Below, in pieces: positions 45,091 to 54,850 of a stretch of 64,000 nucleotides of DNA; position 1 is the first letter of the stretch; every line of letters starts with the position of its first letter. Source of the DNA: Pseudomonas sp. B21-048 (lineage in GTDB: Bacteria > Pseudomonadota > Gammaproteobacteria > Pseudomonadales > Pseudomonadaceae); the NCBI RefSeq assembly GCF_024748615.1, contig NZ_CP087168.1, positions 5,642,001 through 5,706,000 on the forward strand, in the 5' to 3' direction. The notes beneath the pieces were generated by a model. It was not told the DNA's origin and made no database searches. It saw nothing but the letters and a program-made list of their open reading frames with translations. The position numbers were made by a program, and so were the translations under genes.

Positions 45091-47223
45091 TTACCGCGCT
45101 TTACGACGGCGGCGACTGATCAACAGCAAAGCCGCCGCCGTGATCGCCACAATAGCGCCTACCTGCACCGGTTTCTTGTAGGGCCGCAGCATCGAACGCG
45201 TAGCATCGGTGGCCTGGGTGACATAACGTTTGCTGGCGTTCTGAAAGTCGGGATAAGGGCATTGGTGACCGAAGTTCACCGCCCAATCCACGTACGGCCC
45301 TTCTTTCACATAGCGTTGATAGAAGGCACTTTCTTCTTCAAGGCTGGTGTTCCACCCCGCCGCCGCACACAACACCGCCGCAAAAGCCTGGCTGGTATGA
45401 GGCAGACTATCGGCAGCACGACTGGCCAAAGCCGTTGCGACATAACGATAGTGATAACGCTGATCGGGTTGAGCGGCGCTGGCTTGCTGACGCAAGACTT
45501 CATCTTCAGCCACTAACGGGCCGACCTTTAGCTCACGGCTCTCAAGGCTGTAATTACCACCGAATGTGGCGTAATCCGGCGCCATTTCGTAGCCGAGAAG
45601 TTCCATGCCCCATTGGCGTGCCGTCGAAGCGGCGTTGAACAACGCCGCGGCACGTTTGGTCGGCCACCAGGCAGCATCCGCCTCCTGACGCAACTGCCCG
45701 TACGCCTTGGCCTTGTTCTGCAGATCGACGTTGTCGAAGTAAGCCGGTGCTTCGTCATAACGCCCTTCACGCAGCAGGCGCCGCCCGAGCAAATTGCGCA
45801 GGTTCGCGGCTACCGACAACGGCACATAATTGTCGCGATCCTGCTGGCTGAGCGGCGGCGGTGCGGGCACCTGAGTGTCGACGTACTGCTTGAGTTCATC
45901 GAGGGTCAGCACCCGCTCGGCAACAGTGGCCGCGTCGTACCAGTAGATGTTTTGGCTGCGATAGAGCTGATCGAAGGCTTGCAGATAATCGCCGCGTTGC
46001 AGGGCCAGGATCGCGCTTTCGCCGTCGACCCGGCACTTGGGCTGCACCGTTTCGTAATCCCAGTCCGGGGTCCGTCGTTCGCCCCAGGATTCGTTCTGCG
46101 GGAAGGCCTGGGCTGCCTTGGCATACGCCGCGGCGGCAGCGCCTTTGTCGCCATCACGCAACGCCAGTTTCGCCCGCAGCCACCAAGCGAGACCGCCGTC
46201 ACCGGCCTGTTCGAGGAAGGCTTTGGCACTGGCGTAATCGCCCTGTTGATAATTCATCGCCGCCAGGCGATCCGCGTTATCCAGGCTGCCGCGAGTGCTG
46301 TTTTGCAGCAACTTGATCAGTTTCTGTTCGCTTGGCGGCTGATCACCAAATGACCAGCCCAGTCGACTGATCAACGACGCCGTCACCAATTGCTGCACCG
46401 CTTTGCCCTTGAGCAATACGGCCAGTTGATCGTCAGGCACTGCCATCAGATCAGCCATCAACAACTTCAACGAGCTGTAGCCCACCGCCGAACCGTGGAG
46501 GTTCTGCGTGGCGTAGAGTTCGATGGCGCTATCCCAATCGCCAGCGGTGCGGGCCACTCGCGCTTCTTCGCCGAGGCTGGCAACTCCCAGCTCCAACGGA
46601 TCACTGAAGCCGTCGATGCTCAATTGACGAGTCTGCTCGAAAGCCTTTCGAGATTGAGCCAACAGGTCGGGACCCGCGCCCGCCTCTGAACTCATGGCAA
46701 ACAGTGCCCGCCCCAACGAGTAAGCCGCCCAAGTACTGCGCAACGCGCGTTGATCCGCCGGCAGCGCCAGCACCTTCTGAAAGTACTCCGCGGCCAAACC
46801 AAGGTCACCGGCGTTGAACGCCACAGCGCCCGCCAGATAGAACCTATGCTCGGTCGGCAGGCTCGCGCCTTGCTCTTCAACCTGATGGGCATCTGTGAGG
46901 CTACGCAGTTGTTGCACCAGCGCTTGCTGCTCAGGCGTCAGGCCGGCCTGTTCGGCGGTGTTCCGCTGACCCGCGTAATCAGGCGCATCGCCGTAACCGT
47001 CCCCCGGAATGTTGGTGGCTGCGGTGACATTTTTCAGTCCCGCGATGGCGTGCCCGAGGCGGTTGATCTCGACGTTGAAGTTGCCTTCCGGCAGTTCCGT
47101 CAGCGACTGCCCACGGTTGTCCAGCAGCCGCATGGGGAAGTCCGGCCCGCAGGCCAGCGCCGAACCCAACGGCAGGCTGAGGCTCAGGCAAAGCATATGG
47201 CGGGGCCAGTTACGGGTGAACAT
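45091..47223 (-). CDS. Large secreted TPR-like protein with C-terminal membrane anchor
   Basis: A 710-residue protein with AGGAGG at the start. A signal peptide (MFTRNWPRHMLCLSLSLPLG…ALA) is followed by Cys-rich CGPDFP. The long helical body resembles tetratricopeptide repeats (FYLAGAVAFNAGDLGLAAEY, AAMNYQQGDYASAKAFLEQA). The C-terminus has one membrane helix and a basic end (RRRRKAR), like sorted CTERM-type anchors. Not recognised as a named family. It is transcribed with the DUF3142 lipoprotein gene, overlapping by 14 bp. Confidence 0.8.
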   Translation of the reverse strand: MFTRNWPRHMLCLSLSLPLGSALACGPDFPMRLLDNRGQSLTELPEGNFNVEINRLGHAIAGLKNVTAATNIPGDGYGDAPDYAGQRNTAEQAGLTPEQQALVQQLRSLTDAHQVEEQGASLPTEHRFYLAGAVAFNAGDLGLAAEYFQKVLALPADQRALRSTWAAYSLGRALFAMSSEAGAGPDLLAQSRKAFEQTRQLSIDGFSDPLELGVASLGEEARVARTAGDWDSAIELYATQNLHGSAVGYSSLKLLMADLMAVPDDQLAVLLKGKAVQQLVTASLISRLGWSFGDQPPSEQKLIKLLQNSTRGSLDNADRLAAMNYQQGDYASAKAFLEQAGDGGLAWWLRAKLALRDGDKGAAAAAYAKAAQAFPQNESWGERRTPDWDYETVQPKCRVDGESAILALQRGDYLQAFDQLYRSQNIYWYDAATVAERVLTLDELKQYVDTQVPAPPPLSQQDRDNYVPLSVAANLRNLLGRRLLREGRYDEAPAYFDNVDLQNKAKAYGQLRQEADAAWWPTKRAAALFNAASTARQWGMELLGYEMAPDYATFGGNYSLESRELKVGPLVAEDEVLRQQASAAQPDQRYHYRYVATALASRAADSLPHTSQAFAAVLCAAAGWNTSLEEESAFYQRYVKEGPYVDWAVNFGHQCPYPDFQNASKRYVTQATDATRSMLRPYKKPVQVGAIVAITAAALLLISRRRRKAR

Positions 47224-48403
47224 TCGAACCTCCTTGATCAATAGTTGCGCAGCGTGCCCAACCGATGGCGCGCTGCCCGCCGGCGGGGATTCGCCCCTCG
47301 CGCAGGCGGGTGAAGGTAAGCAGATCCGGGCGCTGTTGCAATGCATAACCGGCCAATGCATCGGCGCCATCGCAGCCCTGCACCGCCAGTGTCAGGCGTT
47401 CGGGCCAGGCGCTGTCGAGGTTGCCTTGGTTGCTGACGCCGATGTCGTAGAGGCCGTCCTGCGCCAAGAGCTTCAGCCCCACGCGGCTGTCGAGCGTATC
47501 GCCACGCGCCACAGCGATTAGCGTCGTCAGGCTCCAGGCCCTGCGATCATTGACTAGCGGCAGACGAAACCAGATCAATCCGGCCAGATGAGCCGGAGGA
47601 TCGGCGCGTAACTCGGCACCGAGTTTGCTCAGTTGCAGCGGATCCGCCAGCAACTCCCGTCGATCGCCACCCCGGTCGATAGACACTTCGCTTTCCACGA
47701 TCGGCGCGCCACTGGCCCCCGGCAACAACGCCACGCCATAAGCCGGCAGCGCCAGATAAAACGGTTTCGAGGTGATACGGCTCCAGGCCCTGGCCCATTG
47801 CCGTGCCTGATTCGGGTCGAACAGCCCACGCCGTGGATCGCTCACCGCGTGCACCTGCAATACGCTGCTGTCGACCGTCGCCAGCAACGCCGGCAATTCA
47901 GGGCTGTCGAGCCAGGCCGGCAACGCGGTGATGCTCAGAGGCAAGGACGCCGGCAGAACAGCACGTAAATGCGTGAGGAATTCGTGGTAGGCCGGTAGCC
48001 GGGCGTTACCCGCATCGTGGTCGATTTCCACGCCAGAGAGGATCAGCCCCTGCCCTTGCCAATCGCTGAGCACCTGATGGATGTGCGCGATGACCTCGTC
48101 CTGATCCAGCCCCTTGAGCTGGCCATCCAGACGAATCACCGCAATCAGCGGTCGGCCATCACGCTTGAGCAGCACCGGATCGATCCGCGCCCGGCTCCAA
48201 CCAGCCTGAGGAAACGCCTGCAAAGCCAGCACGCGCAAGGTCGAGAAATCGGCGCGGCTGTCGCGCAGCGCGGCGTCATGGGCCAACGTCCATTGCCGTT
48301 GCCAGACATAGAGTTGCTGATCGAGCGGTGGCGCGTCCGGTCGCTCGCAACCGTTGAGCAACACCGCTGCCAGCAAAACGATCAAGCGTGTGAAAAAAAC
48401 CAT
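47210..48403 (-). CDS. DUF3142 lipoprotein
   Basis: A 397-residue protein with a lipobox (LLAAVLLNGC, residues ~9-19) and a domain that looks like a TIM-barrel glycoside-hydrolase relative: LSDWQGQGLILSGVEIDHDA, LSITALPAWLDS, KPFYLALPAYG. These match DUF3142. It probably acts on or binds a polysaccharide in the envelope; that is inference. Its end overlaps the start of the TPR-like gene. Confidence 0.82.
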   Translation of the reverse strand: MVFFTRLIVLLAAVLLNGCERPDAPPLDQQLYVWQRQWTLAHDAALRDSRADFSTLRVLALQAFPQAGWSRARIDPVLLKRDGRPLIAVIRLDGQLKGLDQDEVIAHIHQVLSDWQGQGLILSGVEIDHDAGNARLPAYHEFLTHLRAVLPASLPLSITALPAWLDSPELPALLATVDSSVLQVHAVSDPRRGLFDPNQARQWARAWSRITSKPFYLALPAYGVALLPGASGAPIVESEVSIDRGGDRRELLADPLQLSKLGAELRADPPAHLAGLIWFRLPLVNDRRAWSLTTLIAVARGDTLDSRVGLKLLAQDGLYDIGVSNQGNLDSAWPERLTLAVQGCDGADALAGYALQQRPDLLTFTRLREGRIPAGGQRAIGWARCATIDQGGSNVHP

Positions 48404-48428
48404 GAAAAACCTTATCCCTGAAATACAA

Positions 48429-48450
48429 AAAGGGCCTCTCAAGGCCCTTT
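48429..48450 (-). terminator. Rho-independent terminator
   Basis: AAAGGGCCT-TGAG-AGGCCCTTT followed by a T-rich tail on the minus strand ends the DUF6124 transcript about 100 bp after its stop. It sits 26 bp upstream of the DUF3142 start. Confidence 0.8.
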
Positions 48451-48549
48451 ATCGCTCTGCTCGTTACCCTACTCAGCCATTGGCTTGCGGGCAATGATCA
48501 CCTGAATTTTCGGTGGAAGAGAAATCCCTGTCCTACGCAAGCCTCGCTC

Positions 48550-48924
48550 CTACAGAGGCGCAGGTTTTGGTATGGCAACGTTATCCAGCATCCGGTTCAC
48601 CGCCAGTTCTGCCAGCATGACGATCTGTTGAATCGCCATCGCCGTGTGCCGGTGCGGCCCTTCCAGATACCCCGCAAAATCACTCGCCATCACACTGGCC
48701 TGAGCCAACGATTCACAGGTGTGGGCCAACAGGTCTTCGTCTTTGATATCCGGCGCAACCATATACATGGTGCTCGGCTTGCGGGCCTCGGGGGATTTGA
48801 GGGCGGAGGGGTTGAGGTAGTGATCGAGCGCGCGGTTAGCGGCTTCGTGGAGTTTTTTTGAATCGAGGGATTCGTAGGGGGAAACGTCATCAGTTTCCGG
48901 GGGATTCGGTGTTGCTTTGAACAT
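48550..48924 (-). CDS. DUF6124 family protein
   Basis: A 124-residue soluble protein (MFKATPNPPETDDVSPYESL) with a helical C-terminal half (DLLAHTCESLAQASVMASDF, IQQIVMLAELAVNRMLD). This is the pattern of DUF6124, common in several copies in fluorescens-group genomes. Role unknown. Confidence 0.8.
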   Translation of the reverse strand: MFKATPNPPETDDVSPYESLDSKKLHEAANRALDHYLNPSALKSPEARKPSTMYMVAPDIKDEDLLAHTCESLAQASVMASDFAGYLEGPHRHTAMAIQQIVMLAELAVNRMLDNVAIPKPAPL

Positions 48925-49314
48925 GATGAAACTCCATTCGAGGACTGGAGTTCGCCAACACTGCGACCAAGCAGAGGGGTGGCGAACCGTACGCGGGTTG
49001 GTCGACCAGGGAATGGAACCCGGCAGGGCCTAAGCCCTCCCACGCACAGCTCGCCATGAAGCAAGCATAAAAGTGCACCATTCTAAACCTGGGCGACCAA
49101 ACCCGATCACTGAATTTGCAGCGCCCCCCAAAGCCTATCCACCCCATTTCCGACCGACAACCGTCAAAACTTGTCGGAAACATCCCCCCAAAATCATCGT
49201 CTGTAGGACTGCCTAAAGATCAAAAGATCGCAGTCTTCGGCAGCTCCTACGCAGGATTTGTTTACACCCTGTAGGAACTGCCGAAGGCTCGGGCCGCGTT
49301 CGGACGATCTTTTT
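48925..49314. other. Gene-free region with palindromic repeats
   Basis: The part up to ~49190 has no credible gene; it probably holds the promoter of the DUF6124 gene. From 49206 to 49314 lie paired inverted elements (gatcgcagtcttcggcagct / agtt…ctgccgaaggctcgggcc). The 34 bp at 49281-49314 recur with one mismatch at 54800-54832 and can form the terminator of the next gene. Confidence 0.65.
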
Positions 49315-50271
49315 CTAAACCTGAGCTTGCAGGCGCGAATTCGCCTGCGCCCAGGTGCCGGTCAGCAAACTTTTGGGTGACACGCCGTCAAAGCGCCAGC
49401 GCAAGGCCAGCGCCGCGGGTCGACGCACCACGCGCTCCACCTCGAATGTCCACAGCCGCTCGGCGCCTTGAAAGGCTTCGACCTGCGGGCCTTCGAGGAT
49501 GATTTGCGTACGACCGCTGAGGTGCAGCAGGTCGCCCGTATCGAAATCGATGAACAGCAAACCGGCTCGAGGATTGGTCAGCAGGTTGCCCAACGTGTTG
49601 AAGAACATATTGCCGGCGAAGTCCGGGATGGTCAGGCGATTGCCCTCCACCTGGACGAAACCGGCCTGGCCACCCCGGTGAGAAACGTCCACCGAACGTT
49701 GGTCATCGACGTCCACATAACTGGCGACAAAGAAGGTATCGGCGCCGGTGATCATGGCTTTGGCCGCGTCATCCAGCCCGTTGAGGTGCTGCGCGATACG
49801 GGTCGCCGGATCCGCCAAGGGCACCGAGCGAAACTGGCGCAATTGAATGTATTGCGGGCAATTGCCGAAAGACTGCTCCACCTTCACCTCGAAGCCGCTC
49901 GCCGTCACAGCGCCGACTCGACCATTGAGACGGTTGCGACGTCGGGTGTGCAACTCAATACCGAGCAGACCGATCGCCGCACCGTCTTGCAGTTGTGCAG
50001 GATCGTCGCGGCCAGGCAGGCTGCCGAACTGCAGCAGCGTAGGCTCTGGAGAATGGGCAAAACCCGGCGCTCCTTCAAGAATGCTGGCCCAAGGGTTGCC
50101 GTCGGCATCCACCGCGCCGTACAGCATGAACGGCAGTTGCTGATAGAACGCGCGGTGCTGATCCGGCATCTCGCTGCGAATCACCCTACGACCTAATGCG
50201 TCCATTCGCTCGGCAACACCCACGTGAGCCTGCAACTGTTTCTCGCCTGCGTGCCAAGGTGAACGTTCCAT
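49315..50271 (-). CDS. Pyridoxamine 5'-phosphate oxidase-type flavoprotein
   Basis: A 318-residue protein of the split-barrel flavin-binding superfamily: an N-terminal half with HRAFYQQLPFMLYGAVDADG and a second barrel with TFFVASYVDVDDQRSVDVSH and GNLLTNPRAGLLFIDF. It is larger than PdxH and close to oxidoreductase-linked or HugZ-like forms. Substrate unknown. The ATG at 50271 follows GGGGAGAAG. Confidence 0.82.
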   Translation of the reverse strand: MERSPWHAGEKQLQAHVGVAERMDALGRRVIRSEMPDQHRAFYQQLPFMLYGAVDADGNPWASILEGAPGFAHSPEPTLLQFGSLPGRDDPAQLQDGAAIGLLGIELHTRRRNRLNGRVGAVTASGFEVKVEQSFGNCPQYIQLRQFRSVPLADPATRIAQHLNGLDDAAKAMITGADTFFVASYVDVDDQRSVDVSHRGGQAGFVQVEGNRLTIPDFAGNMFFNTLGNLLTNPRAGLLFIDFDTGDLLHLSGRTQIILEGPQVEAFQGAERLWTFEVERVVRRPAALALRWRFDGVSPKSLLTGTWAQANSRLQAQV

Positions 50272-50306
50272 AACGGCTTCTCCCCTGCGCTCATCGCGCA
50301 ATAAGA

Positions 50307-50329
50307 ACGGCCCGGCTGAGTCGGGCCGT
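50307..50329 (-). terminator. Terminator-like hairpin after GST
   Basis: ACGGCCCG-ACTCAGC-CGGGCCGT-like stem followed by TCTTATT on the minus strand lies directly after the GST stop. Confidence 0.7.
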
Positions 50330-50334
50330 GAGCA

Positions 50335-50961
50335 TCAGGAAGTTTTTTGCAAACCGGCGACGGTGCGCGGCATGCCGACAAACCCTGGCAAGGTTTCAAT
50401 CCGCGCCAGCCACGCGCGGATGTTGGCGTAGTCATCCAGCGACACATTGCCTTCCGGTGCATGGGCGATGTAGCTGTACGCGGCGATGTCGGCGATGGTC
50501 GGCTCGCTACCGGCCAGATAGGGAGTTGCGCCCAGTTCCTGATCGATCACTTTGAGCCAGGTATGGGCGTATGCGATCACCTCTTGCGCGTTGTAAGGCG
50601 CACCAAACACCGTGATCAGCCTTGCCCTGGCAGGGCCAAAGGCAATCGGCCCGGCGGCGACCGACAACCAGCGCTGAACCTTGGCCGCGCCGACCGGATC
50701 GGTTGGCAGCCAGTGGCCGTTGCCGTATTTCAGCGCAAGGTAGACCAGGATCGCGTTGGAATCGGCCAGCACCACGCCTTGATCATCAATCACCGGAACC
50801 TGACCAAACGGGTTGAGTGCCAGGAAGTCCGGTTGCTTGTGCGCGCCCTTGGCCAAATCGACGAAGATCAGCTCGGTCGGCAGTTGCAACAGCGACAGCA
50901 TCAGCTCCACACGGTGAGCGTGGCCGGAACGGGGGAAGTTGTAGAGCTTGATGGCTTGCAT
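50335..50961 (-). CDS. Glutathione S-transferase family protein
   Basis: A 208-residue GST: thioredoxin-like domain (~1-78; [20 protein letters not shown], with [10 protein letters not shown] and [11 protein letters not shown] glutathione site) and an all-helical domain. It conjugates or reduces electrophiles with glutathione. It lies downstream of a divergent or co-oriented LysR gene that may regulate it. Confidence 0.88.
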   Translation of the reverse strand: MQAIKLYNFPRSGHAHRVELMLSLLQLPTELIFVDLAKGAHKQPDFLALNPFGQVPVIDDQGVVLADSNAILVYLALKYGNGHWLPTDPVGAAKVQRWLSVAAGPIAFGPARARLITVFGAPYNAQEVIAYAHTWLKVIDQELGATPYLAGSEPTIADIAAYSYIAHAPEGNVSLDDYANIRAWLARIETLPGFVGMPRTVAGLQKTS

Positions 50962-51092
50962 GGTCGACTCCGCTGGGTGGTGGCGCCGTTCAAGAAAGAT
51001 CAGCGCCGATAGGGGGCTATCTTCCATCCGCAACCAAAACAACAGAATAGCCAGCAAACGCAATCCATTATTTCAGCTAGTGCAATAACCCT

Positions 51093-51995
51093 TTAACCAC
51101 GCAAGGCAGGGTGTTCGCGCAGTACCTTCACCGCGAAGTCCACAAAACTACGAACCCGCACCGGGGCTTTGCGCCCACCCTGGTAGACCACATGAATGGG
51201 CAATGGCGGCAGTTCGAAGTCGGCCAGAACGATTTCCAGCTCACCGGCGGCGACCTTGCTCGCCACTTGATACGACAGCACCCGGGTCAGTCCCAATCCC
51301 ATGGCGGCGGCAGTGATAGCCGCCTGATTGGCGGTGACCACCAGACGCGGTTCCGGACGAACGCTGATCGGCTCTCCCCCGTCAAGGAACGGCCAGCTTC
51401 TGTGCTGCCCAATGGACGAGGTAGCGATGATCGGGGCTGCGCTCAAATCTGCAGGATGCCGAGGCCGGCCATGGTCACTCAGGAATCCAGGGGAAGCGCA
51501 GATCACCCGCCGCACTTCGCCCACGCGAATTGCATGCTGATTGCTGTCAGGCAACTCACCGATGCGCACGGCCACATCGATGCCCTCCTCGACCATGCTC
51601 ACCACCCGGTCGACCAGTACGGCATTGATGCTGACTTCAGGGAATTGAGTCAGGTAACCGACCATGACCGGCGTGACGAATAACTCACCGAACAATACCG
51701 GCGCCGTGATCGTCAGTTGCCCACGGGGTTGGGCGTGGCTCCCGGCTGCCGAATCCTCGGCTTCCTGCACCTCGGTGAGAATTCTCCGACAGTCCTCCAG
51801 ATAACGCTGACCCGCCTCGCTCAAGTGCACGCTGCGGGTGGTACGCGTCAGCAATTGGGTGCCTATGCGTTTCTCCAGCGCCGCCACCGCGCGGGTGACA
51901 CTGGCCGCCGACATCCCCAACCGCCGCGCCGCCGCCGAGAAGCCTTGCTCCTGGGCGACGGTGGCGAAGACTTGCATTTCCTGGAAGCGATCCAT
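51093..51995 (-). CDS. LysR-family transcriptional regulator
   Basis: A 300-residue LysR protein of the PA4203/DmlR-like group: helix-turn-helix at residues 1-60 (MDRFQEMQVFATVAQEQGFS, MSAASVTRAVAALEKRIG) and a substrate-binding domain. It is followed 131 bp downstream by the GST gene on the same strand, a likely target. Confidence 0.87.
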   Translation of the reverse strand: MDRFQEMQVFATVAQEQGFSAAARRLGMSAASVTRAVAALEKRIGTQLLTRTTRSVHLSEAGQRYLEDCRRILTEVQEAEDSAAGSHAQPRGQLTITAPVLFGELFVTPVMVGYLTQFPEVSINAVLVDRVVSMVEEGIDVAVRIGELPDSNQHAIRVGEVRRVICASPGFLSDHGRPRHPADLSAAPIIATSSIGQHRSWPFLDGGEPISVRPEPRLVVTANQAAITAAAMGLGLTRVLSYQVASKVAAGELEIVLADFELPPLPIHVVYQGGRKAPVRVRSFVDFAVKVLREHPALRG

Positions 51996-52020
51996 CGGGC
52001 ATGCCCTTTATTCAGATAAA

Positions 52021-52049
52021 AAAAATCGCAACCATAGGCTGCGATTTTT
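52021..52049 (-). terminator. Terminator of glmS
   Basis: AAAAATCGCA-GCCTATGGT-TGCGATTTTT with a long T run on the minus strand, 26 bp after the glmS stop. Confidence 0.9.
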
Positions 52050-52110
52050 ATTGTTTCGATCACCTGTGGATAACTTATTCCACCGTCACCGACTTCGCCA
52101 GGTTACGCGG
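52050..52110 (-). other. attTn7: Predicted attTn7 site, unoccupied
   Basis: Tn7 elements recognise the last ~36 bp of glmS and insert about 25 bp past the stop, here near 52050. The sequence from the stop through the terminator to the next gene is undisturbed, so no Tn7-type insertion is present. Confidence 0.7.
52065..52073. promoter_or_regulatory. Perfect DnaA box next to the glmS stop
   Basis: TGTGGATAA, the reverse complement of TTATCCACA. Other perfect copies occur at 52367, 54774, 54841, 54931 and 56104. Confidence 0.6.
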
Positions 52111-53907
52111 CTGATCAACGTCAGTACCTTTCAATACAGCCACGTAGTACGAAAGCAGTTGCAACGGAATGGTGTAGAGAATCGGCGACAGGATGTCGTG
52201 GATATGCGGCATCTGGACGACATGCGTGCCTTCGCCATTGGTCATGCCGGCCTGCTCGTCGGCGAAGACGATCAGCTCACCACCACGGGCGCGGACTTCC
52301 TGGAGGTTGGACTTCAGCTTCTCCAGCAACTCGTTGTTCGGCGCCACGGTGACCACCGGCATGTCGTTATCCACAAGCGCCAACGGGCCATGTTTCAGTT
52401 CGCCCGCCGGGTAGGCTTCCGCGTGAATGTAGGAGATTTCCTTGAGCTTGAGGGCCCCTTCCATCGCCACCGGGAATTGCGCGCCACGACCGAGGAACAA
52501 TGTGTGGTTCTTCTCGGCGAACAGCTCGGCGATTTTCTCCACGGTGCTATCCATGGCCAGCGCTTCGCCCAAACGGGTCGGCAGGCGACGCAGTTCTTCG
52601 ACCAGTGTGGCTTCGACGCCTTCGGCCAACGTCCCGCGAACCTGACCCAGAGACAGGGTCAGCAACAGCAGGCCAACCAGTTGAGTGGTGAAGGCTTTGG
52701 TCGAGGCTACGCCGATTTCGCGACCGGCCTGGGTCAACAGGGTCAGGTCCGATTCACGCACCAGGGAGCTGATGCCGACGTTGCAGATGGCCAGGCTGGC
52801 GAGGAAACCGAGCTCCTTGGCATTGCGCAGCGCGGCCAAAGTGTCGGCGGTTTCACCTGACTGGGAGATGCTCACGAACAGGGTGTCCGGCTGCACCACT
52901 ACCTTGCGATAGCGGAATTCGCTGGCGACTTCGACCTGACACGGGATGCCAGCCAGTTCTTCAAGCCAGTAACGGGCAACCATGCCGGCGTGATAGCTGG
53001 TGCCGCAGGCGACGATCTGTACATTGCGCACCTTGGCGAACAGCTCGGCAGCTTCCGGACCGAATGCCTGAACCAGCACCTGGTTCTGACTCAGGCGACC
53101 TTCAAGGGTGCGCTGCACCACGGCCGGTTGCTCGTGAATTTCCTTAAGCATGTAATGGCGAAATTCACCCTTGTCAGCCGCTTCGGCACCGTCGCGGTAT
53201 TGAACGCTTTCACGCTCGACGAGCACGCCATTGATGTCCCAGATCTGCACGCTGTCGCGACGGATTTCGGCGATATCGCCTTCTTCCAGGTACATGAAAC
53301 GGTCGGTCACCTGACGTAGCGCCAATTGGTCGGAAGCCAGGAAGTTCTCCCCCATACCCAGACCGATCACCAATGGGCTGCCACTGCGGGCCGCCACCAG
53401 GCGATCCGGTTGAAGCGCGCTGATCACCGCCAAACCGTAAGCACCATGCAGTTCTTGCACGGTCGCTTTCAGAGCCACCGTCAGGTCGGGTTGCAGCTTG
53501 AGTTTTTCGTGCAGCAAATGCGCGATCACTTCAGTGTCAGTGTCCGACGTGAACACGTGGCCCAGAGCCTTGAGTTGCTCGCGCAGGGCTTCATGGTTCT
53601 CGATGATGCCGTTGTGCACCACCGCCAGATCGCCGGAAAAATGTGGGTGAGCATTGCGTTCACACGGCGCGCCGTGAGTCGCCCAGCGGGTATGGGCAAT
53701 GCCCAGACGGCCGACCAAAGGCTCTTCGATCAGCGCCTGTTCCAGTTCGCTGACCTTGCCCGGACGACGCGTGCGCAAGAGTTTTTCATCGTTGGTGTAC
53801 ACCGCCACACCGGCGCTGTCATAGCCACGATATTCCAGACGCTTGAGGCCTTCGAGCAGGATGGCGGTAATGTTACGTTCTGCGACTGCACCGACAATTC
53901 CACACAT
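52075..53907 (-). CDS. glmS: Glutamine-fructose-6-phosphate aminotransferase
   Basis: A 610-residue enzyme: N-terminal Ntn glutaminase with the Cys nucleophile at position 2 (MCGIVGAV), and two SIS isomerase domains ([16 protein letters not shown]), ending in the conserved KSVTVE. It makes glucosamine-6-phosphate for cell wall and LPS. AGGAG precedes the start, and the gene follows glmR with a 1-bp gap, so they are co-transcribed. Confidence 0.97.
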   Translation of the reverse strand: MCGIVGAVAERNITAILLEGLKRLEYRGYDSAGVAVYTNDEKLLRTRRPGKVSELEQALIEEPLVGRLGIAHTRWATHGAPCERNAHPHFSGDLAVVHNGIIENHEALREQLKALGHVFTSDTDTEVIAHLLHEKLKLQPDLTVALKATVQELHGAYGLAVISALQPDRLVAARSGSPLVIGLGMGENFLASDQLALRQVTDRFMYLEEGDIAEIRRDSVQIWDINGVLVERESVQYRDGAEAADKGEFRHYMLKEIHEQPAVVQRTLEGRLSQNQVLVQAFGPEAAELFAKVRNVQIVACGTSYHAGMVARYWLEELAGIPCQVEVASEFRYRKVVVQPDTLFVSISQSGETADTLAALRNAKELGFLASLAICNVGISSLVRESDLTLLTQAGREIGVASTKAFTTQLVGLLLLTLSLGQVRGTLAEGVEATLVEELRRLPTRLGEALAMDSTVEKIAELFAEKNHTLFLGRGAQFPVAMEGALKLKEISYIHAEAYPAGELKHGPLALVDNDMPVVTVAPNNELLEKLKSNLQEVRARGGELIVFADEQAGMTNGEGTHVVQMPHIHDILSPILYTIPLQLLSYYVAVLKGTDVDQPRNLAKSVTVE

Positions 53908-53908
53908 G

Positions 53909-54685
53909 CTAATTCTCCTGACTGACGGCGGCGCAGATCAAATTAATGCCGCGGTCCTGAATCTGATCGCGTGCCGCAAGTGGCAGGCGATCATCGGTAA
54001 TGAGGGTATGGACACTGCTCCATGGCAGCTCCAGATTGGGAATTTTGCGGCCGATCTTGTCGGCCTCGACCATCACGATCACTTCGCGGGCAACTTCGGC
54101 CATGACACGGCTCAAGCCCAACAATTCATTGAAGGTGGTGGTCCCGCGCACCAGATCGATGCCATCGGCACCGATAAATAGCTGATCAAAGTCATATGAG
54201 CGTAGTACTTGCTCGGCCACCTGACCCTGGAAGGACTCGGAATGCGGGTCCCAGGTCCCCCCGGTCATCAACAGCACTGGCTCATGCTCGAGTTCGCTCA
54301 AAGCGTTGGCGACATTCAGGGAGTTGGTCATCACCACCAGACCCGGTTGTTGGCCGAGTTCCGGAATCATCGCGGCGGTGGTGCTGCCGCTGTCGATGAT
54401 GATTCGCGCATGCTCGCGGATCCGTGTGACGGCGGCGCGGGCAATGGCCTGCTTGTATTTGGAAACGGGTTGGCCGAGGTCGGCGACCAACTCCTGAGGC
54501 ATGGTGATCGCTCCGCCATAACGACGCAGCAACAGACCGTTGCTTTCAAGTGCCGCCAAGTCCTTGCGAATCGTAACTTCCGAGGTTTCGAAGCGCTTGG
54601 CCAATTCATCCACACTAACTTCGCCCTGCTCATTGAGTAAGGCAAGGATGTTGTGGCGGCGTTGGGGTGTGTTGCGCTTTGACAT
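53909..54685 (-). CDS. glmR: DeoR-family regulator GlmR
   Basis: A 258-residue DeoR-type protein: N-terminal helix-turn-helix ([34 protein letters not shown]) and a DeoR sensor domain with [12 protein letters not shown] and GADGID. GlmR controls amino-sugar synthesis; it sits directly upstream of glmS. The start [10 protein letters not shown] was chosen over an ATG 14 codons earlier. Two perfect DnaA boxes lie in its promoter region. Confidence 0.9.
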   Translation of the reverse strand: MSKRNTPQRRHNILALLNEQGEVSVDELAKRFETSEVTIRKDLAALESNGLLLRRYGGAITMPQELVADLGQPVSKYKQAIARAAVTRIREHARIIIDSGSTTAAMIPELGQQPGLVVMTNSLNVANALSELEHEPVLLMTGGTWDPHSESFQGQVAEQVLRSYDFDQLFIGADGIDLVRGTTTFNELLGLSRVMAEVAREVIVMVEADKIGRKIPNLELPWSSVHTLITDDRLPLAARDQIQDRGINLICAAVSQEN

Positions 54686-54773
54686 GGTTTGATAAGTTTC
54701 GTTTCGAAAGATAACGTAAGCAATCAAAACCTATTAGCGAAACTTCGTCAAGTCGGCATCAGAAAAAAAGATG

Positions 54774-54849
54774 TGTGGATAACCCATAAAAAAGATCGCC
54801 CGAAGGCTCGGGCCGCGATCGGACGATCTTTTGATCTTACTGTGGATAA
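54774..54849. promoter_or_regulatory. Two DnaA boxes between glmU and glmR
   Basis: TGTGGATAA occurs at 54774-54782 and at 54841-54849, flanking the glmU terminator. A third, TTATCCACA at 54931-54939, lies inside the glmU end. Three perfect 9-mers within 166 bp is far more than chance. Confidence 0.65.
54790..54835 (-). terminator. Terminator of glmU, copy of a dispersed repeat
   Basis: On the minus strand AAGATCG-TCCGA…TCGG-GCGATCTTTTTT forms a hairpin with T tail. 33 bp of it (54800-54832) are nearly identical to 49281-49314. Confidence 0.8.
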
Positions 54850-54850
54850 C

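Noticed and set aside
50307..50329. tRNA- or riboswitch-like structure before the GST gene end
   Set aside because: A simple hairpin with T-rich tail explains it as a terminator.
52011..52074. Tn7-like insertion downstream of glmS
   Set aside because: The gap to the next gene is only 79 bp and holds just the terminator and a DnaA box.
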